Notes under the pieces: model-generated
Database searches by the model: none
What the model saw: only the letters and a program-made list of their open reading frames with translations
Told to the model about the DNA's origin: nothing
Source: Angiostrongylus vasorum
Taxonomy: Eukaryota; Nematoda; Chromadorea; Rhabditida; Metastrongylidae
Direction of reading: 5' to 3'
Assembly: GCA_018806985.1 (NCBI GenBank)
Contig: JADANN010000464.1
Coordinates: forward strand, 1,929,654 to 1,993,653
DNA length: 64,000 bases
Shown here: positions 20,601 to 31,980 of the stretch, one piece after another
How positions within the stretch are numbered: position 1 is the stretch's first letter
How the letters are laid out: each line of letters opens with the position of its first letter
Translations under genes and position numbers: made by a program

Positions 20601-23600
20601 AAGTTTGTAGACGACAGATGGCAAGCAAATTGGGCGATAGTTTCCGATATCGTGTAGGTCACCGTTTTTGAACATTAGCACGGTCTAGCTAGTCTTCCAC
20701 TGAGGAGGGACCTTGCATTCAGATAAGTGACATGTGAAGAGCCGAGCCAGTGTGTTTACGAGGACTGGCGGAAGGTTCTTCAGGTGTCCTGGTCTTATCC
20801 TGTCCAGACCTGGTGCTGTTCGATTTTTCACCGACGAAATGGCATGTCGGATTTCGGAAGGGAGAACCGTTTGTACAACATATCCATCCTCCTTTATTTC
20901 GTATGACGGAAGGTGGACATGGGTATAGAAGAGATCTGAGTAGTATTCGTGAATGATTTTCTCCACTGCCTTCTGTAACTGTTCCGTCTGGGCGCCTCAG
21001 TGCAATCATCTTGGTCTTGTAGTTGACGAAGCTTCAGTGGGCATTGCGAATGCTTCTCCCAGCCTCTGCAGCTTCGACCATTACTGCTGATCTTCTCTCT
21101 TGAAGATCTTCTTTTATCACTTGTCTGCATTGTTTTCCAAGTTCGGACGTTAGTTCGCGGTTGCCTGCAGCTCGTGCGATTCCACGCTGACGTATCACGT
21201 CGAGTTTCAGGAGACAGACGTCTCTTGGTGATTTTCGAGACCACAGCTTTCATAGCGTTAACGTGAAGATGTTGAATAAGCGATGTTCATGGACAAGCTC
21301 GTGTTAACCAGAACACCGACGCCGCTCACTCCTCCACTGTCGCATGTTCCGAGGAGCAGCTCTTGTCTGGTGCCATAGATGGCGCTGAATGGGTCGCGGC
21401 GTCTCGTCACGACCAGGCCGATGACGTCATACCTCATTCTTCTTGCTTGCATGAGCAAGTCTTCTATCGAGGACTCGGATGCAATGTACGTGCATTGTAG
21501 GTACAGATCGTCACCATTGTTCTTTGAAATCCACGCAGCTTCCATTGGCCCTGAGATTTTAGCAGCCTCTCCGTACTCGTCGTACCCAACGCTGCCAAAT
21601 TGGGGGCTCTTTCGCTGTCAGGGAGAATGGGGCGCGTTTTTTTTTTCTGTGTTTAGCATTTTGATACCCACGTATTGCTTGCTGGGCTCTGAACGTGGAG
21701 ACTAGGTATACTTAAGGGTAGCATGCCAGTCTCTCTCGGGATGGACATGGAGCTTATTTGTTGGAGGCGACTCCTAACCGGCTCCCATATATATTGCATC
21801 CTTTTGGCCGAATTGACTGTTAGAATACAATCCGCATAAACTACAACGCACCCACACACGTGTGCATGAATGCGCCTCTCAAATTCAAATTGGGAAATCG
21901 GCGCAGCAGAAACAGGGAGTCCATCCCCTGGATCCACCTGCGTCTCAGGGAAGCAAAGGTCGCTTTTGGTCCGCGATTAACCCCCTATCCGCCACCTGGG
22001 GACGCGCCACGTAGCTTCGCGACTAACCGGTTCGAGATCTCTCATATGAGGAAATCGGTGGCAGAGACGAGACAGTAATGGGGAGAATTCATCAAAAAGG
22101 GAAAAAAGGCAAATATGTGAGAAAAGAATTTAATGAGATACTACGAGCGAGAAAATAATATAGAAACCATATTTAGAAAGAGTATTAGCAAGATAAATGG
22201 GTTATGTTCGCAGATATTTAAACTACTTCAAACTCGATATATTTCAATACTCCAACAATTTATTGTGAACGAACACCGTATTCTATGTTCTCTTCTTGCA
22301 GTCATAGAGAAGCGTAAGTCCAAACCTCCAGAAACAGTCATTGTGAAGGAAAGAATACTGTAAAACTCTCTTGAACTATCAAGATATCTCAAAATGGAAC
22401 ACTTAAGCATATATTCGGGGAAACAAAGTAGAAACAGTGAAGGGTCGATCACTACGAGGAATCACATTAAAAAAGAAAATAATCCATACTAATGCGTCGT
22501 TTTCTTGTTCAGCAATCGCGAGGTTGTCAAACAGCATATATTTACTTTTTTCACAAATATTGCATAATTTGCCCAAACGGTAGAGATGGTGACTACATGA
22601 GTTCGCGTATGGCGTGCTTAATCTCATGGAAAGCACGCTGCGACGAATACATTGGCGAAATGGGTAAACTACTGTGCGTCCGCGTGAAAGAAAATGTAGT
22701 CGGGAAACTTAAAGCCGAACAAAAACACCCCTATGAAGCGTTTTGGATAAATTCCAAAAATCCAACAATGAACCGCAAGGAGGAATGTGTTGTGAACATG
22801 CGTGACCTAGCGCCATACCTCAGGCTGATTTTTCGATCTGAGTCAGGCACATACCTGGCCTATGTAAAACCATGTGCGGCTGGTCCCCATAAGACTTACA
22901 AAGAACAAACCAATGAGTAATAAATCCCACGTCCGACTTTCTATTAACCTCGGCATTGATCAAGTGAATTACATTATTTAAATAACACCTCGTGTTTGCT
23001 CAACAAGAATACGAAGAAACCAATGAGTCTTTAAAAGAAGTTGTTTACTATGCAAATGAAATTTATGCATTGAGTTTTTTTCTGTTCGGGATATGAACCT
23101 ATTTGGTATACTAGACTGCGTATTAATTTGACCTTTCAGAGCTCTGAAGAAGTATTAACAATCCCGTGTCTGTTCATGAAGAAAACCTTAATGAAGAAAT
23201 GAAGGATGAAGGACACGTCGCCTGGTGTCTAGTACCTCTTTTATTTGCATCGATATCTTGAAGAAGTCATTCATGAAGGCAACCGTTCTCATATACAGGT
23301 TCCGATCTGTCATCTCTCTGCCGAATTTGGTTAAGTTCCTTTTCATAGGAACCCTGACATAACACTGCGCAGACCTATGCAGGTTCTCACCATAGGCAGG
23401 CAGTGCCGTTGTGAATTGATGGGAGGCTTCCTGCCTTGCTCCTTTTTTCTGGATGGGAACGGTTCCTGCGGTTGTCCAAGAACTAGTCGTGAACAATGTA
23501 ACGAGGGAAGAAAGCCGGAGGAATTTCTACATTCAGCATCAAAACGGTATTTAACTTGCGCCGTTAAATGCTATTACGAGCCAGTTAAAAATAATCTACT

Positions 23601-26600
23601 CGGTTCACCTGGTAGATAGTTTGCTTCATCAAATCAGCCATTTGAGCACACCACTTTGAGCCATCGATATCACCGACTGCATCGTAAAGATCTCCCATCA
23701 ACAACAGATTGCCACAGATGATTGCGTTAAGGTCAACAGGCACTATTTCACTGGTCCTGGAAAGAAATGACATATGAAATACTCATTAAAGTATAGGTCT
23801 ACTAGAAAGGAACGAATTCAGATCAAGCCAAAGATTGATGAAAAATACGTAAACATATTATCCACGCTTTAGCTTTTATTCACGCGTTTATTCGACATAT
23901 GTTTGTCTTGAAGGTATGAGTGGCCGACGTCACGCAGTTTTTAACCCGATGTTACCTAGTAATCTAGAAAATATTACGCCAACTGCTAGTGTTCCGACTT
24001 TACCAGAGTGTCACACGGAAAACCGCAGTATACTTTTTCCAAGCATTATCAAAAAACATTACAAGAAACTATCGTCGTACTTCTTATCCAATATAAATAG
24101 ATTTTTACCTCGTCCCTTCCATTTTCCCCGCCAGCGGTCCTGTCTGAGCGAACCAACGACTTGAGAAATCTCGTCCACTCTCGGCTGCAGCAGCAATATC
24201 ACCCCAAAGCTTCTGCTTTTCAGTTTCTTCATGGAGGTGTGCAGCGCTTTCGATATCTTCACGATAGCTTTCAGGACGTGGTGAGTCTACAACAACGCGA
24301 TAACGATACAGCGAGCTTGGCCATCCGTCCATTGTAACTGATCTGTTCGTTTGGAAAAACGCCATCTCTTTTCGAAGTGTCGGCAGAAGTTTTTCGACAA
24401 AAGCAAGGTCATTCGTGGTCATGTAGTACGCATGAACACACCACGTAAGAACGGGTGGTTGAGATCTATTTAAGTAATAGATCCGATTGCCATTTGGAAC
24501 AAAGCCAAACTTTTCAACCAAGTACTGCATATTTTCGATCATTCCACGGACAGTGACATACATACCAGAGGCCAAAAGTCCTTTGATTATGAAGAAACTA
24601 TCCCAGTAATAAATTTCTCGAAACCTTCCACCAGGTACTACAAACGGATTTGGAACTGGAATGATTGAGTACCTCTCAGGTTTCATTTGTACGCTGTCCG
24701 AAATCTTTCTGTATAGTGTCGGCCATTTCCTGTGCAGTGCTAGCGCGAATGAACGGTAATTCGAATCCTTGATGGAATTAAAAGCATTGTTATCGGGACT
24801 CCAGTCAATGGGATCGCAACCGACCAGTTCGTCTTCTGGCTGATCAAAGTATTCGTCGATGAATTCACGTAAACGCTCTACACTCACTGGTCCGGCCGCC
24901 CGCAACGCTTCCCACCGTACGAGTGTTGTCTCTAAGAGAGTAACATAGACTTGGATTTTTTAATAATTCTTCTGCACCTTTTGTTTGTCTCATGAGGTCA
25001 AAAGTACTGTGTGCGGAATATTTGGAGATGAAATTTCGAAATGGTAAGGATTTCCACACCGCGGATGAGGTACAATGACGTCATCGCTGTCCGCTTACTA
25101 TTAGTTGCTACCGAATATTTTCCATATTTCCCATGACTAAAGTTCTCAAGATGTTTTGAGAGCGACAGCAAAGCAAATAAATGTGATCAAAGCTCGTGAT
25201 CGAGTATAAAAGACAAAGCTTTCGTCGTTGATCAATCCCTGAAGAAAGCGTCATGCATTCGACTTCATTAAGCATCGTTAGAGGTGAATGAATGCATATC
25301 CGGCCTCTACACTGTTTAATACAAAACATATCAAGCGATGGCCTACCGATATGTCGAGTCAATGCTGCTATTCTCCTAGACAACTATGGTACCAATTTGC
25401 CGAGCCCAGACAGATAGAATGCTTGGTGAGCCTGAGGTGTAGTATCGATCACATGTGCATTACAGGGCGCCACTAAACCACTGGGCTACACGCGCTGAAG
25501 CTCGTGGTAAAAAAATCGAAGTCCAAAGTCGTAACGCCTTCTCCATGGAACTGAGTGCTCCCTCTTAACATGGAGCCTATTAAAATAAGGTAACATGTCC
25601 TTTTTTAGCACCGGTTCCTGTTCTCGACTTTATTTATCCAATTCATGAGGAAAGAAATCTTAAACGCTTCAACTTTATTTAAGAAAATTGACAAACTATG
25701 AAAATATATATTCAGACTTATCTATTTTACCAACTCAGCGAAATATTTAATCAATAAAAAACAAGAATCAGGTATATGGGTAATACTTTAGATATTGTCG
25801 AGGAGGAATGCAAAACGTTTTTTAGTGGTGTAACAAAGAAATGCGAACCCCAGAGATAAGAAATCTTAAAACAAAGTGTGGGAATAAGTTGTGCTGCAAT
25901 AAGCCGCACACACTGACAAGCAGCCAACTTCATTTAAAGTGAGCGAACTTCATGTGGGAAAATAGGAACAGAGACAAAACTCGGCCTGTCTCAAAGATAT
26001 GGGTTTTCTAAATAAGGTTGAAATTTCGCAGCCACTAGAATGTTTTCTTCTTGTACTGCTATCTCTCTTCAAGTATTTCTCACCCATTTGTTATTCCGCC
26101 GAACTTTTCCAAACCAAATAATTACGGGTGTTAAGAAAATTTCTTGAAAGAGATTTTAAAACTCGAAATTAGACTAAAGATCTACTCAGAAATAAACCCT
26201 CCTACTCGTCTTAATAGTTTGCCTAAATCACAAGGTTTAAACTACATTGTTTGCAACAGATATTAATTCCAACCTCAAAATGTCCCTAAAATTGTAGAAG
26301 AAAAAATCTTCTCACTATTAATATCGAACTGTAATCAATTCATAGTACCTACATAAGAGCCTGGTAAATTTTGTCCGAATGTCTGCCACCGTACCACCCT
26401 GAGCTTATCGCCTCCTCTATGTTGTTCCCACGCACCACAACACGGAAGTGCATTCGATGGAGCGTGCTGCTCACGTGAATTGCCGACTAGTGAAAATTAT
26501 TTCACGTGGAGCGCCAATAAGAGGCATTTCATCTTGTACAAAGCTGAATGTGAATGCTATCACGTGAGAATGCCATGGCAATTCTGGAAGCTTTTTTTTC

Positions 26601-27664
26601 CGGAATGATTTTCAGGGTGAATCATCCATTTCGATTCGGTGAAATACTTGTGCACATCCAAACGATACAGTAGACGGAAATTCCAATTCCCCAAATGCCA
26701 AATCACGTCGAAATTGATGACTTCTTTGGAAAACCTGCGATTACAACCAATACCACAGGGGTTTTTTTTCGGCACCAATCGGTCTTTCTTACTAAGTGGC
26801 AACCCGCTCTAAATCACAACGAAGGCGGTGATTTGCGAGAACATCTGGCAACTTTCATATCTCAGTGCCCCCAGTAGATCAGTGGAGCAAATGGCTCAAA
26901 GACCAAGTTACATTCGGTGCTTGAATATTTTAAACACGGAGTTAGTTAAGTCATCAAAATAATGCACTACAGAACGCCACCAGCTAATAGGATACTCTTG
27001 AAGAACAGCAAGGTAAGAGCATCACTGAACAATGTCCAAATAGATGAGGGTGATTAGCGTTTGGACCCGAGAAAATGCAAACCGCCTCACTTTGGGTTAA
27101 TATTATTAGAGCAATAACAGGGTTAACTGTGCCACAATAAGATGTATTCATGATACTTTTTAGAACATTTCCTTGTGCAGCTCAATGAATCAATGTGATT
27201 TCCAATACTGCTAAGCCTACCCTCCTTAATTCATTATTATACGATTACATAGCGATAATTCCATCCAAATGAAATCCACAAAACATATGTGGATTGTACC
27301 ACAAACTACCTAAGAAGTGCAACCACTATAATGCTGAGATATTTGGAAAACTGGGAATCCAGGCCGGATTCGAACCCGCGGTCACCTTCTCCGGGTTCAC
27401 GTGTTACCCACTGAGGCACTTGCTTTGCCTTTCTCTCAGCCAGTTTTCTATGTCATCTAAGAAGTATGAGTGTATAAGTGCACTGTGAAAAAAGACCTGA
27501 ACTTCACGAAAAGTCCTTTTAATAAATACATTTGATACAAATGTATAGATACATAAAGGTAGTTCACCTGCGTCATGCTTCAACGGCATATCGACGAAAT
27601 GCTTGCAATCGGAGAAAAGATTTGCACGTTGAACAGCGTCCAGCAGTGAACCCTCGCAGAATAT
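17623..27664 (-). CDS. tre: Trehalase (GH37), seven exons recognised, 5' end incomplete
   Basis: It hydrolyses alpha,alpha-trehalose to two glucoses; nematode forms are secreted or membrane-associated. Exons in transcript order are 27664-27568, 24931-24109, 23756-23609, 18556-18439, 18372-18283, 18197-18034 and 17805-17623 (stop included). All phases match, giving about 540 residues, near family size. Motifs in order: IFCEGSLLDAVQ at the start; FVDMP; signature 1 PGGRFREIYYWDSF at about residue 132 (the last position is usually Tyr); SGRDFSSRW, where the family has SGWDFSSRW and the Asp is the position of the general acid; VPVDLNA; LWYESAG then WFDYD; signature 2 QWDFPNAWAP; and GGGGEYETQEGFGW, holding the likely catalytic Glu. 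The protein ends in a Cys-rich tail. No signal-peptide exon was found upstream of 27664, and an A5 run there may hide a frameshift. The 5 kb intron 23608-18557 holds a LINE and a Penelope fragment. The first intron (27567-24932) holds a SINE. Confidence 0.9.
19325..22075 (-). mobile_element. RTE-like LINE copy B with internal deletion
   Basis: Same family as copy A. Read on the - strand it has the leader (about 22075-21600), the first part of the endonuclease (21545-21260), then a jump near 21275 directly to the linker region, so roughly 600 bp of endonuclease is missing compared with copy A. The linker follows (21250-20990), then the RT (20970-20100) with the TAPG and GFRKGFST motifs, and the C-terminal part (20090-19330). 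The frame is broken repeatedly. It is inserted in the large trehalase intron in the same direction as that gene. Confidence 0.85.
22490..23165 (+). mobile_element. Penelope-like element fragment (GIY-YIG domain)
   Basis: Frame 22492-22920 encodes the C-terminal endonuclease of a Penelope-like element. It has a Cys motif (CIICPNGRDGDYMSS), then EYIGEMGKLLCVRVKE, the GIY-YIG core, and the C-terminal stretch with FWINSKNPTMNRKEECV. The RT is absent. On the left, 22490-22550 carries an inverted copy of the element's tail (reverse complement of 'gacaacctcgcgattgctga'), so the fragment starts at an inverted junction. A piece of the palindromic repeat interrupts the 3' part at 22935-23010. Bases 23010-23165 match the Penelope 3' region, ending 'gctctgaagaagta'. 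It lies in the trehalase intron. Confidence 0.75.
23188..23500 (-). pseudogene. Possible reverse-transcriptase scrap of another LINE
   Basis: The 102-codon - strand frame begins SSWTTAGTVPIQKKGARQEAS and continues TTALPAYGENLHR. This resembles the RT fingers region of LINEs (W-x5-VPI-x-KKG, then a Tyr-Arg-Pro-Ile-like stretch and LLPAYGK). The rest does not match anything I know. It does not fit the trehalase reading frame, so it is intronic. Confidence 0.35.
25205..25482 (-). repeat. SINE-1 copy (tRNA-derived)
   Basis: The family landmarks are read in inverse: 'gttgatcaatccctgaag', 'ggtgaatgaatgcatatc', 'gcctaccgatatgtcgag', and a tRNA-like head near 25440-25490. It lies in the first trehalase intron. 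Confidence 0.75.
26465..26570. promoter_or_regulatory. Cluster of three CACGTG E-boxes in trehalase intron 1
   Basis: Perfect CACGTG palindromes lie at 26472-26477, 26503-26508 and 26561-26566; the first and third are in the extended TCACGTGA form. E-boxes of this form are bound by bHLH factors of the TFEB/HLH-30 and Max/Mondo groups. A role for trehalase is inferred only from position. About 16 CACGTG are expected by chance in a 64 kb random sequence, so only the clustering is notable. Confidence 0.35.
27330..27465 (-). repeat. SINE-2 copy (tRNA-derived), head well preserved
   Basis: Read on the - strand it has a tRNA-like head with box A (GTGCCTCAGTGGGTAAC) and a perfect box B (GGTTCGAATCC), then the family end 'aaatatctcagcattatag'. 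It lies about 100 bp from the trehalase exon ending at 27568. Confidence 0.75.
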
Positions 27665-28362
27665 CTTTTTCTTCATCGCGAACACCAACAGCTCGCTCTT
27701 TGATGGATGAACTTCTTAAATTTCAAACATGTCTCTATGCAAACGGAAAACCACTCAACTGCGGTCAGTTAGATAATAGATAAATTGCCGCTACTGTTGT
27801 AGATGAGACAGCATAGTGGCATTCCATGGTCAGCGATCCACAAATACCCAAAAATATCTGGCCCCGTCACTGTCGTCAGAAAATCGTTAAGAGCAATCGT
27901 TAAAGGCGAAGAATACTTCGATACCATCAGTGGGATAAAACAGGATTATCAACATCATCCCCCTCACTTATTAAGCAAAAACGTCTCTAGTGGATATCTG
28001 CCATTCGTGGGCCCAACATCATCAATTTGCACAATTTTGTTCTGCTCAGAGCTCACCTTACCTGAGAACATTAAAAAAATTCAGTATGAACTAAAGGGAA
28101 TATTCCACTAGGTGTCCACCAACATCCAGCAATATTAAAGCAAAAAATGAACTTTGATAGTAGTAAAATCACTATAGAAAACGGTTGATAGATTTAAATG
28201 TTCTATTTATATGCATGATTGACTTGACAGACTACAGAAGTTTGGTTTATTCAACACATGAAGACTTGAGCTGGCTGGAGCTAAATTCCCCTCAACGAAT
28301 GCGAACGTCTGCTGTGCAGCTTGTATACGACGGTGACACAACCAAGAACACCTCATGCCAAT

Positions 28363-28408
28363 CATGTGAATATTCACGTGAGCGTTCACGTGAAAATCAG
28401 GCCACATG
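28363..28408. promoter_or_regulatory. Periodic E-box array upstream of trehalase
   Basis: CATGTG at 28363-28368, CACGTG at 28375-28380 and CACGTG at 28387-28392 are spaced exactly 12 bp apart (6-bp sites with 6-bp spacers), and CACATG follows at 28403-28408. Paired E-boxes with short spacers are known in carbohydrate response elements, which use a 5-bp spacer. Here the spacer is 6, so the analogy is loose. The array lies about 700 bp upstream of the first recognised trehalase exon. Confidence 0.4.
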
Positions 28409-30350
28409 ACGTATCCCGTGACGATGACACATACACGCCCTTTTTTCTTTCATCTGAAGCCCGTATACTGTAGCCCAATGGCATGCACTCCGATCGATAC
28501 GCCGCTTGTGGCATTATGAGGAAGGTTGCGAAGCCGAAGCCTACATTTTGGCCATCAAAAAATAGTTATCCTAGAAGAAATGAGAGGCAATAATTAAAAA
28601 TTTAAAAATAGACGAAATCATTTTTCGGATTAGGAAGATTTCACGGTCTCTACGATAACAGCATTACCAGTAGAATGGTGGAAATGGTGGTGAAAAACCT
28701 ATGAAAACAGTAGTACTAACTAACACAAAGCTATTGTCAGTGGTGAACAAAACAGTGGTTCCTACAGATTCACCTCTATTCTGGATTCGAACAAAAGGAA
28801 CGAAAGCAAGGAACGAACGAAACGAACGACTGCATGGAAATGGGCGTGAGTTTAGGCGACACACGTCTGTTCCTCCCTCTCTTACTACGATAAAAACCCT
28901 CGCATCTCTAACCCTGGAAACAATTTCCCTGCTGATCGGATTGTTTAAGTAATAATGATGTAGTAGAGATAGCTGTTTAATTTTTTGAAAAACACGAGAA
29001 AGCAAGAACAAAACATGGCGAAACAGAACAGGCGTTGCTTTACAGTTATGTACAACGTTCAAAACTAGTTCAAAGATTCTTGAACGTCCTAGAATATTTC
29101 GCCAAGTGACTCTTAATTTTCTTGGGAAAAAAGGGATTTACGTGGCATAGACATCGAGAGTTATACAATTACATTTACTGCTAATGTACTATATTTGTTA
29201 ATGAAAGGTTATTACGAAGGAGCACAACGATAAAGCCCGATACAAAATAAACACGAAAAAGGAGGACGAAAGCGAAGAATTTCCAGTAGAGGACAAGAAT
29301 AAAAGACAAAAATATGGAGACCACTTTTTTTGTTTTAATTTAGTATTTTAAGGTGATAAGATACTATCGTGTACAGGACTGACATTCATGTACCTGGCAG
29401 TAAAAATGTGCAAAGAAGGGCACAAGAAGGAAACGACGAAGGGCGTCCGAGAAGTACAAAGAGATGCTTGTTGTTACTTAGTTTTCTTTTCCATACTAAC
29501 GAGGTCGTAGAAAATCATAAAAGAGTGACAACACATAAGCGTCTTTTAAAAGTCTAAATTTTTCGTCGATGCGGGGCGATTGCAGTGGTCGATGATGCAT
29601 ACAATGTACGGATTATCCTTATTTCGACTCCGCACCGACTCGACAAAGGCTTCCATTCCTTCCGGATTCCCGAGTTCATACTCGCTATAGCAGAGCTATC
29701 TCCGGATTCCAGGCAGAATTAACTCGACCAGCATTCACCTAAACCCGAGAAAAAACGAAATATCAAATGAAGTCAACTCCACATGCAAATTCGAGGACTT
29801 GCGCAGTTAACGGATGCAAAACAATGAACCGGAAGAAAGAACTTCTAGGATCTGCATAATTTACGAAACCAGGTCATATGAATTAAAACAATCTTACTTA
29901 GACCTCAACCGCGAAACATTAGATGAGACATATAGTCGACGCAGTATACAACTCTGCATTTCCACTAGTCGGCACTCAGGTTGGACTCGTTGATCGGAAC
30001 GGCCCCTATGATTTGTTGCCCTTGTTTCAGCTTCTGTTCACGTGAGCAAAGCACCAACATGTGTTGCAATAAGAAAACCTATCCGTAGAAATCCAATGCC
30101 GGTTTTCTCCCATTGAATCGGCGGGTTCCATAATGTGCAAAAACTCAACTACTCAACTATTTCTGTCAGGCCGTAACGTAAATAATGGCTGACTCGGTCG
30201 ATGATGAAATTTTCAGATAGAAATTATGTGACAACTATTTGTTGCCTACGTGCTTATTTTATTTTACTTAACACAATCCGTCAAGATATACATTATACTG
30301 TACCCAGCACTTTTTTTCACATGATTCGTTTCCTCGCATTCATCACCCAC
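28409..30350. other. Intergenic, nothing recognised
   Basis: The trehalase promoter or 5' exon may lie at the left end. The longest frame (29062-28664, - strand, 132 codons) is low-complexity, rich in Ser, Phe and Arg, and has no domain. No transposon family was recognised. Confidence 0.5.
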
Positions 30351-30354
30351 GAAG

Positions 30355-30620
30355 GTCTTCGAGATTTTCGGTTGTCGCATTCCCTCATGAATGTCGCTGA
30401 ATGGTAGTCCACTCCATCCTCTTAGAGTCCTGAGCTGACCAGGCCAGAGTGTCCCTCACTTGCACTGCAGAGAGTGAAGTGTTCTCAGACAAGTCTTGAA
30501 CCAACTTCCTGACTTCAGAGGGATGAGATTCTCGACGGGCTGCTTTGAGGGGATCGAACCAGCACCGTCTCCGTCACAAACGTCACCATTACTACTGCAC
30601 TACTCGTTCCCTCGTGCCAT
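30355..30620 (-). repeat. SINE-3-like repeat (tRNA-derived)
   Basis: Read on the - strand it has a tRNA-like head near 30610-30540 with a box B GGTTCGATCCCC. It is followed by a body that shares the order '...ggagt.gactaccattc...' with 56140-55895. Two divergent members suggest a third SINE family; the match is by eye and weak. Confidence 0.45.
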
Positions 30621-31209
30621 GTAATATGCTATTTGGTAGTTATACTATTGTTCTATAGCACTTTAGAAGGCATTTTTTCCTTATCTATTTGTCGTGTTCT
30701 TTTTACAGTATAGAATATTTCTACGGTAAATCCTATGAAAGTGGGAGAAACGTTTTATAGTCCTCGATGAGTGAAAACTATGAAATACTTCCGTATGAAC
30801 AAGTTGAGATATCGTCCAAGCATAGGTCACGGAAGTGCTCCCCCATGCACAGTGCACCAGTAGGGACGAAGAGTTTTATGATTGATATATGAGTCTTTAT
30901 GATGAAGAAAGTGGACATAGAGTATCGGCAAGTGAAAAGGACCGTCTGAAGGCGACAACAGAGGCTGATTTTCCTAAAACTACTCAAGAAGTTGAGAAAG
31001 AACTGAACAATCATCAGTTAACGATAGCCTGCCGTTGAGAAGACTTCTGAAAAGGTTATGAACATGGATAAACGAGAACTCACATGATGTCAACGAAAAA
31101 TAAAGGGATGGTCATTGTGAAGCCTGCAATCCGATTACGAAAAAAAAGAAAAAGGCCGATTTATTGATCGAATTGCGATATGCGGATAAAAAATTGAAAA
31201 GATAATCGG

Positions 31210-31460
31210 CGATGACCTGACCTTTTACCTACTGCCTATTTTTTTTTAATGGAGGATTACTATGTGGTGTATAACCACAAAGTTGTTGGGATTTGAGCAA
31301 AACTAAGACTCAGCAAAGTTCGTTTCTTTAGCGTAAGGCAAAGCAATAGCCTCGGTTGGTGTAGTGTATAGGACACGAGACCCAGGTGAGGGTAAGTGCA
31401 GATTCGAAATCCAACTGAGATTCAGAGTTTTGCTCACATCTCAGCATCCGACGGCTTACT
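31210..31460 (+). repeat. SINE-2 copy (tRNA-derived)
   Basis: It starts with 'cctactgcctatttttttttaa', then a 'gtataaccacaaagttgt' block in place of the usual poly-T junction. The tRNA-like head is 'agcctcggttggtgtagtg' with a box-B-like AGATTCGAAATCC, and the copy ends 'gttttgctcacatctcagc'. Confidence 0.65.
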
Positions 31461-31539
31461 TCATAACCGACGATGTTCAGTGTAGTGACTGGCTCGACAG
31501 TTGCTAAACACTTCCTAAAGCTGGGTTTACATCATAAAA

Positions 31540-31980
31540 ACGTTGTTGTGAAGTTTTGTTAGGCCATGCATGGAGTCATTTATTACAAACTGCATAGTCA
31601 CTGTGAAACCGTGGACAAGTTATTTTAAGGAAATCGACGACATGTATCAAGAACTTGAACCACTGTGACCAGTACATATCGACAAATGCTGCCCAACCAC
31701 ACGGCGAGCAATTAATACTGAAAAAAGCTGCAAGGATTGCACTATTAAACCCTGCTTCATCCATCCATCGTACTTGGGGTACCTCTTCCTAACCAGGTAT
31801 CGCTTTTTTTTGAAACGTCTCTAGAACTAGTAGCTGTGAAACCCTCAACAAAAAATGCCGTTGCTGAAAATACCTTTGAATAGCTCAGAGTTCTAGGCCA
31901 CCAGAATAAATGAACTTGTGAATTGTTGGCAAAAATGTGTATATCCTAATGGACCTTATCTTGAGTAATAAAACTGTTTC
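31540..31980 (+). pseudogene. Mariner-type transposase relic 1
   Basis: Translating across frames gives, in order, a GVIYYKL stretch, a CETVD motif, a damaged 'HDNARPH' region (MLPNHTA), a TLLHPSYLGYLFLTRY motif that matches the mariner HPPYSPDLAPTDY box, and a C-terminal ELVNCWQKCVYPNGPYLE followed by TAA (31920-31977). This order is that of the catalytic half of mariner transposases. Several stops and frameshifts make it dead. The N-terminal DNA-binding half and the inverted repeats were not recognised. Confidence 0.7.

Noticed and set aside
20894..21253. 119-codon - strand frame
   Set aside because: This is a shifted frame through the degraded linker of LINE copy B, not a separate gene.
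27350..27430. tRNA gene suggested by a perfect GGTTCGAATCC
   Set aside because: It is the head of a SINE-2 copy. The acceptor stem does not pair, and relatives recur throughout the window.
28664..29062. 132-codon - strand frame upstream of trehalase as a signal-peptide exon
   Set aside because: There is no signal-peptide pattern and no splice-consistent link to the exon at 27664. The composition is low-complexity.
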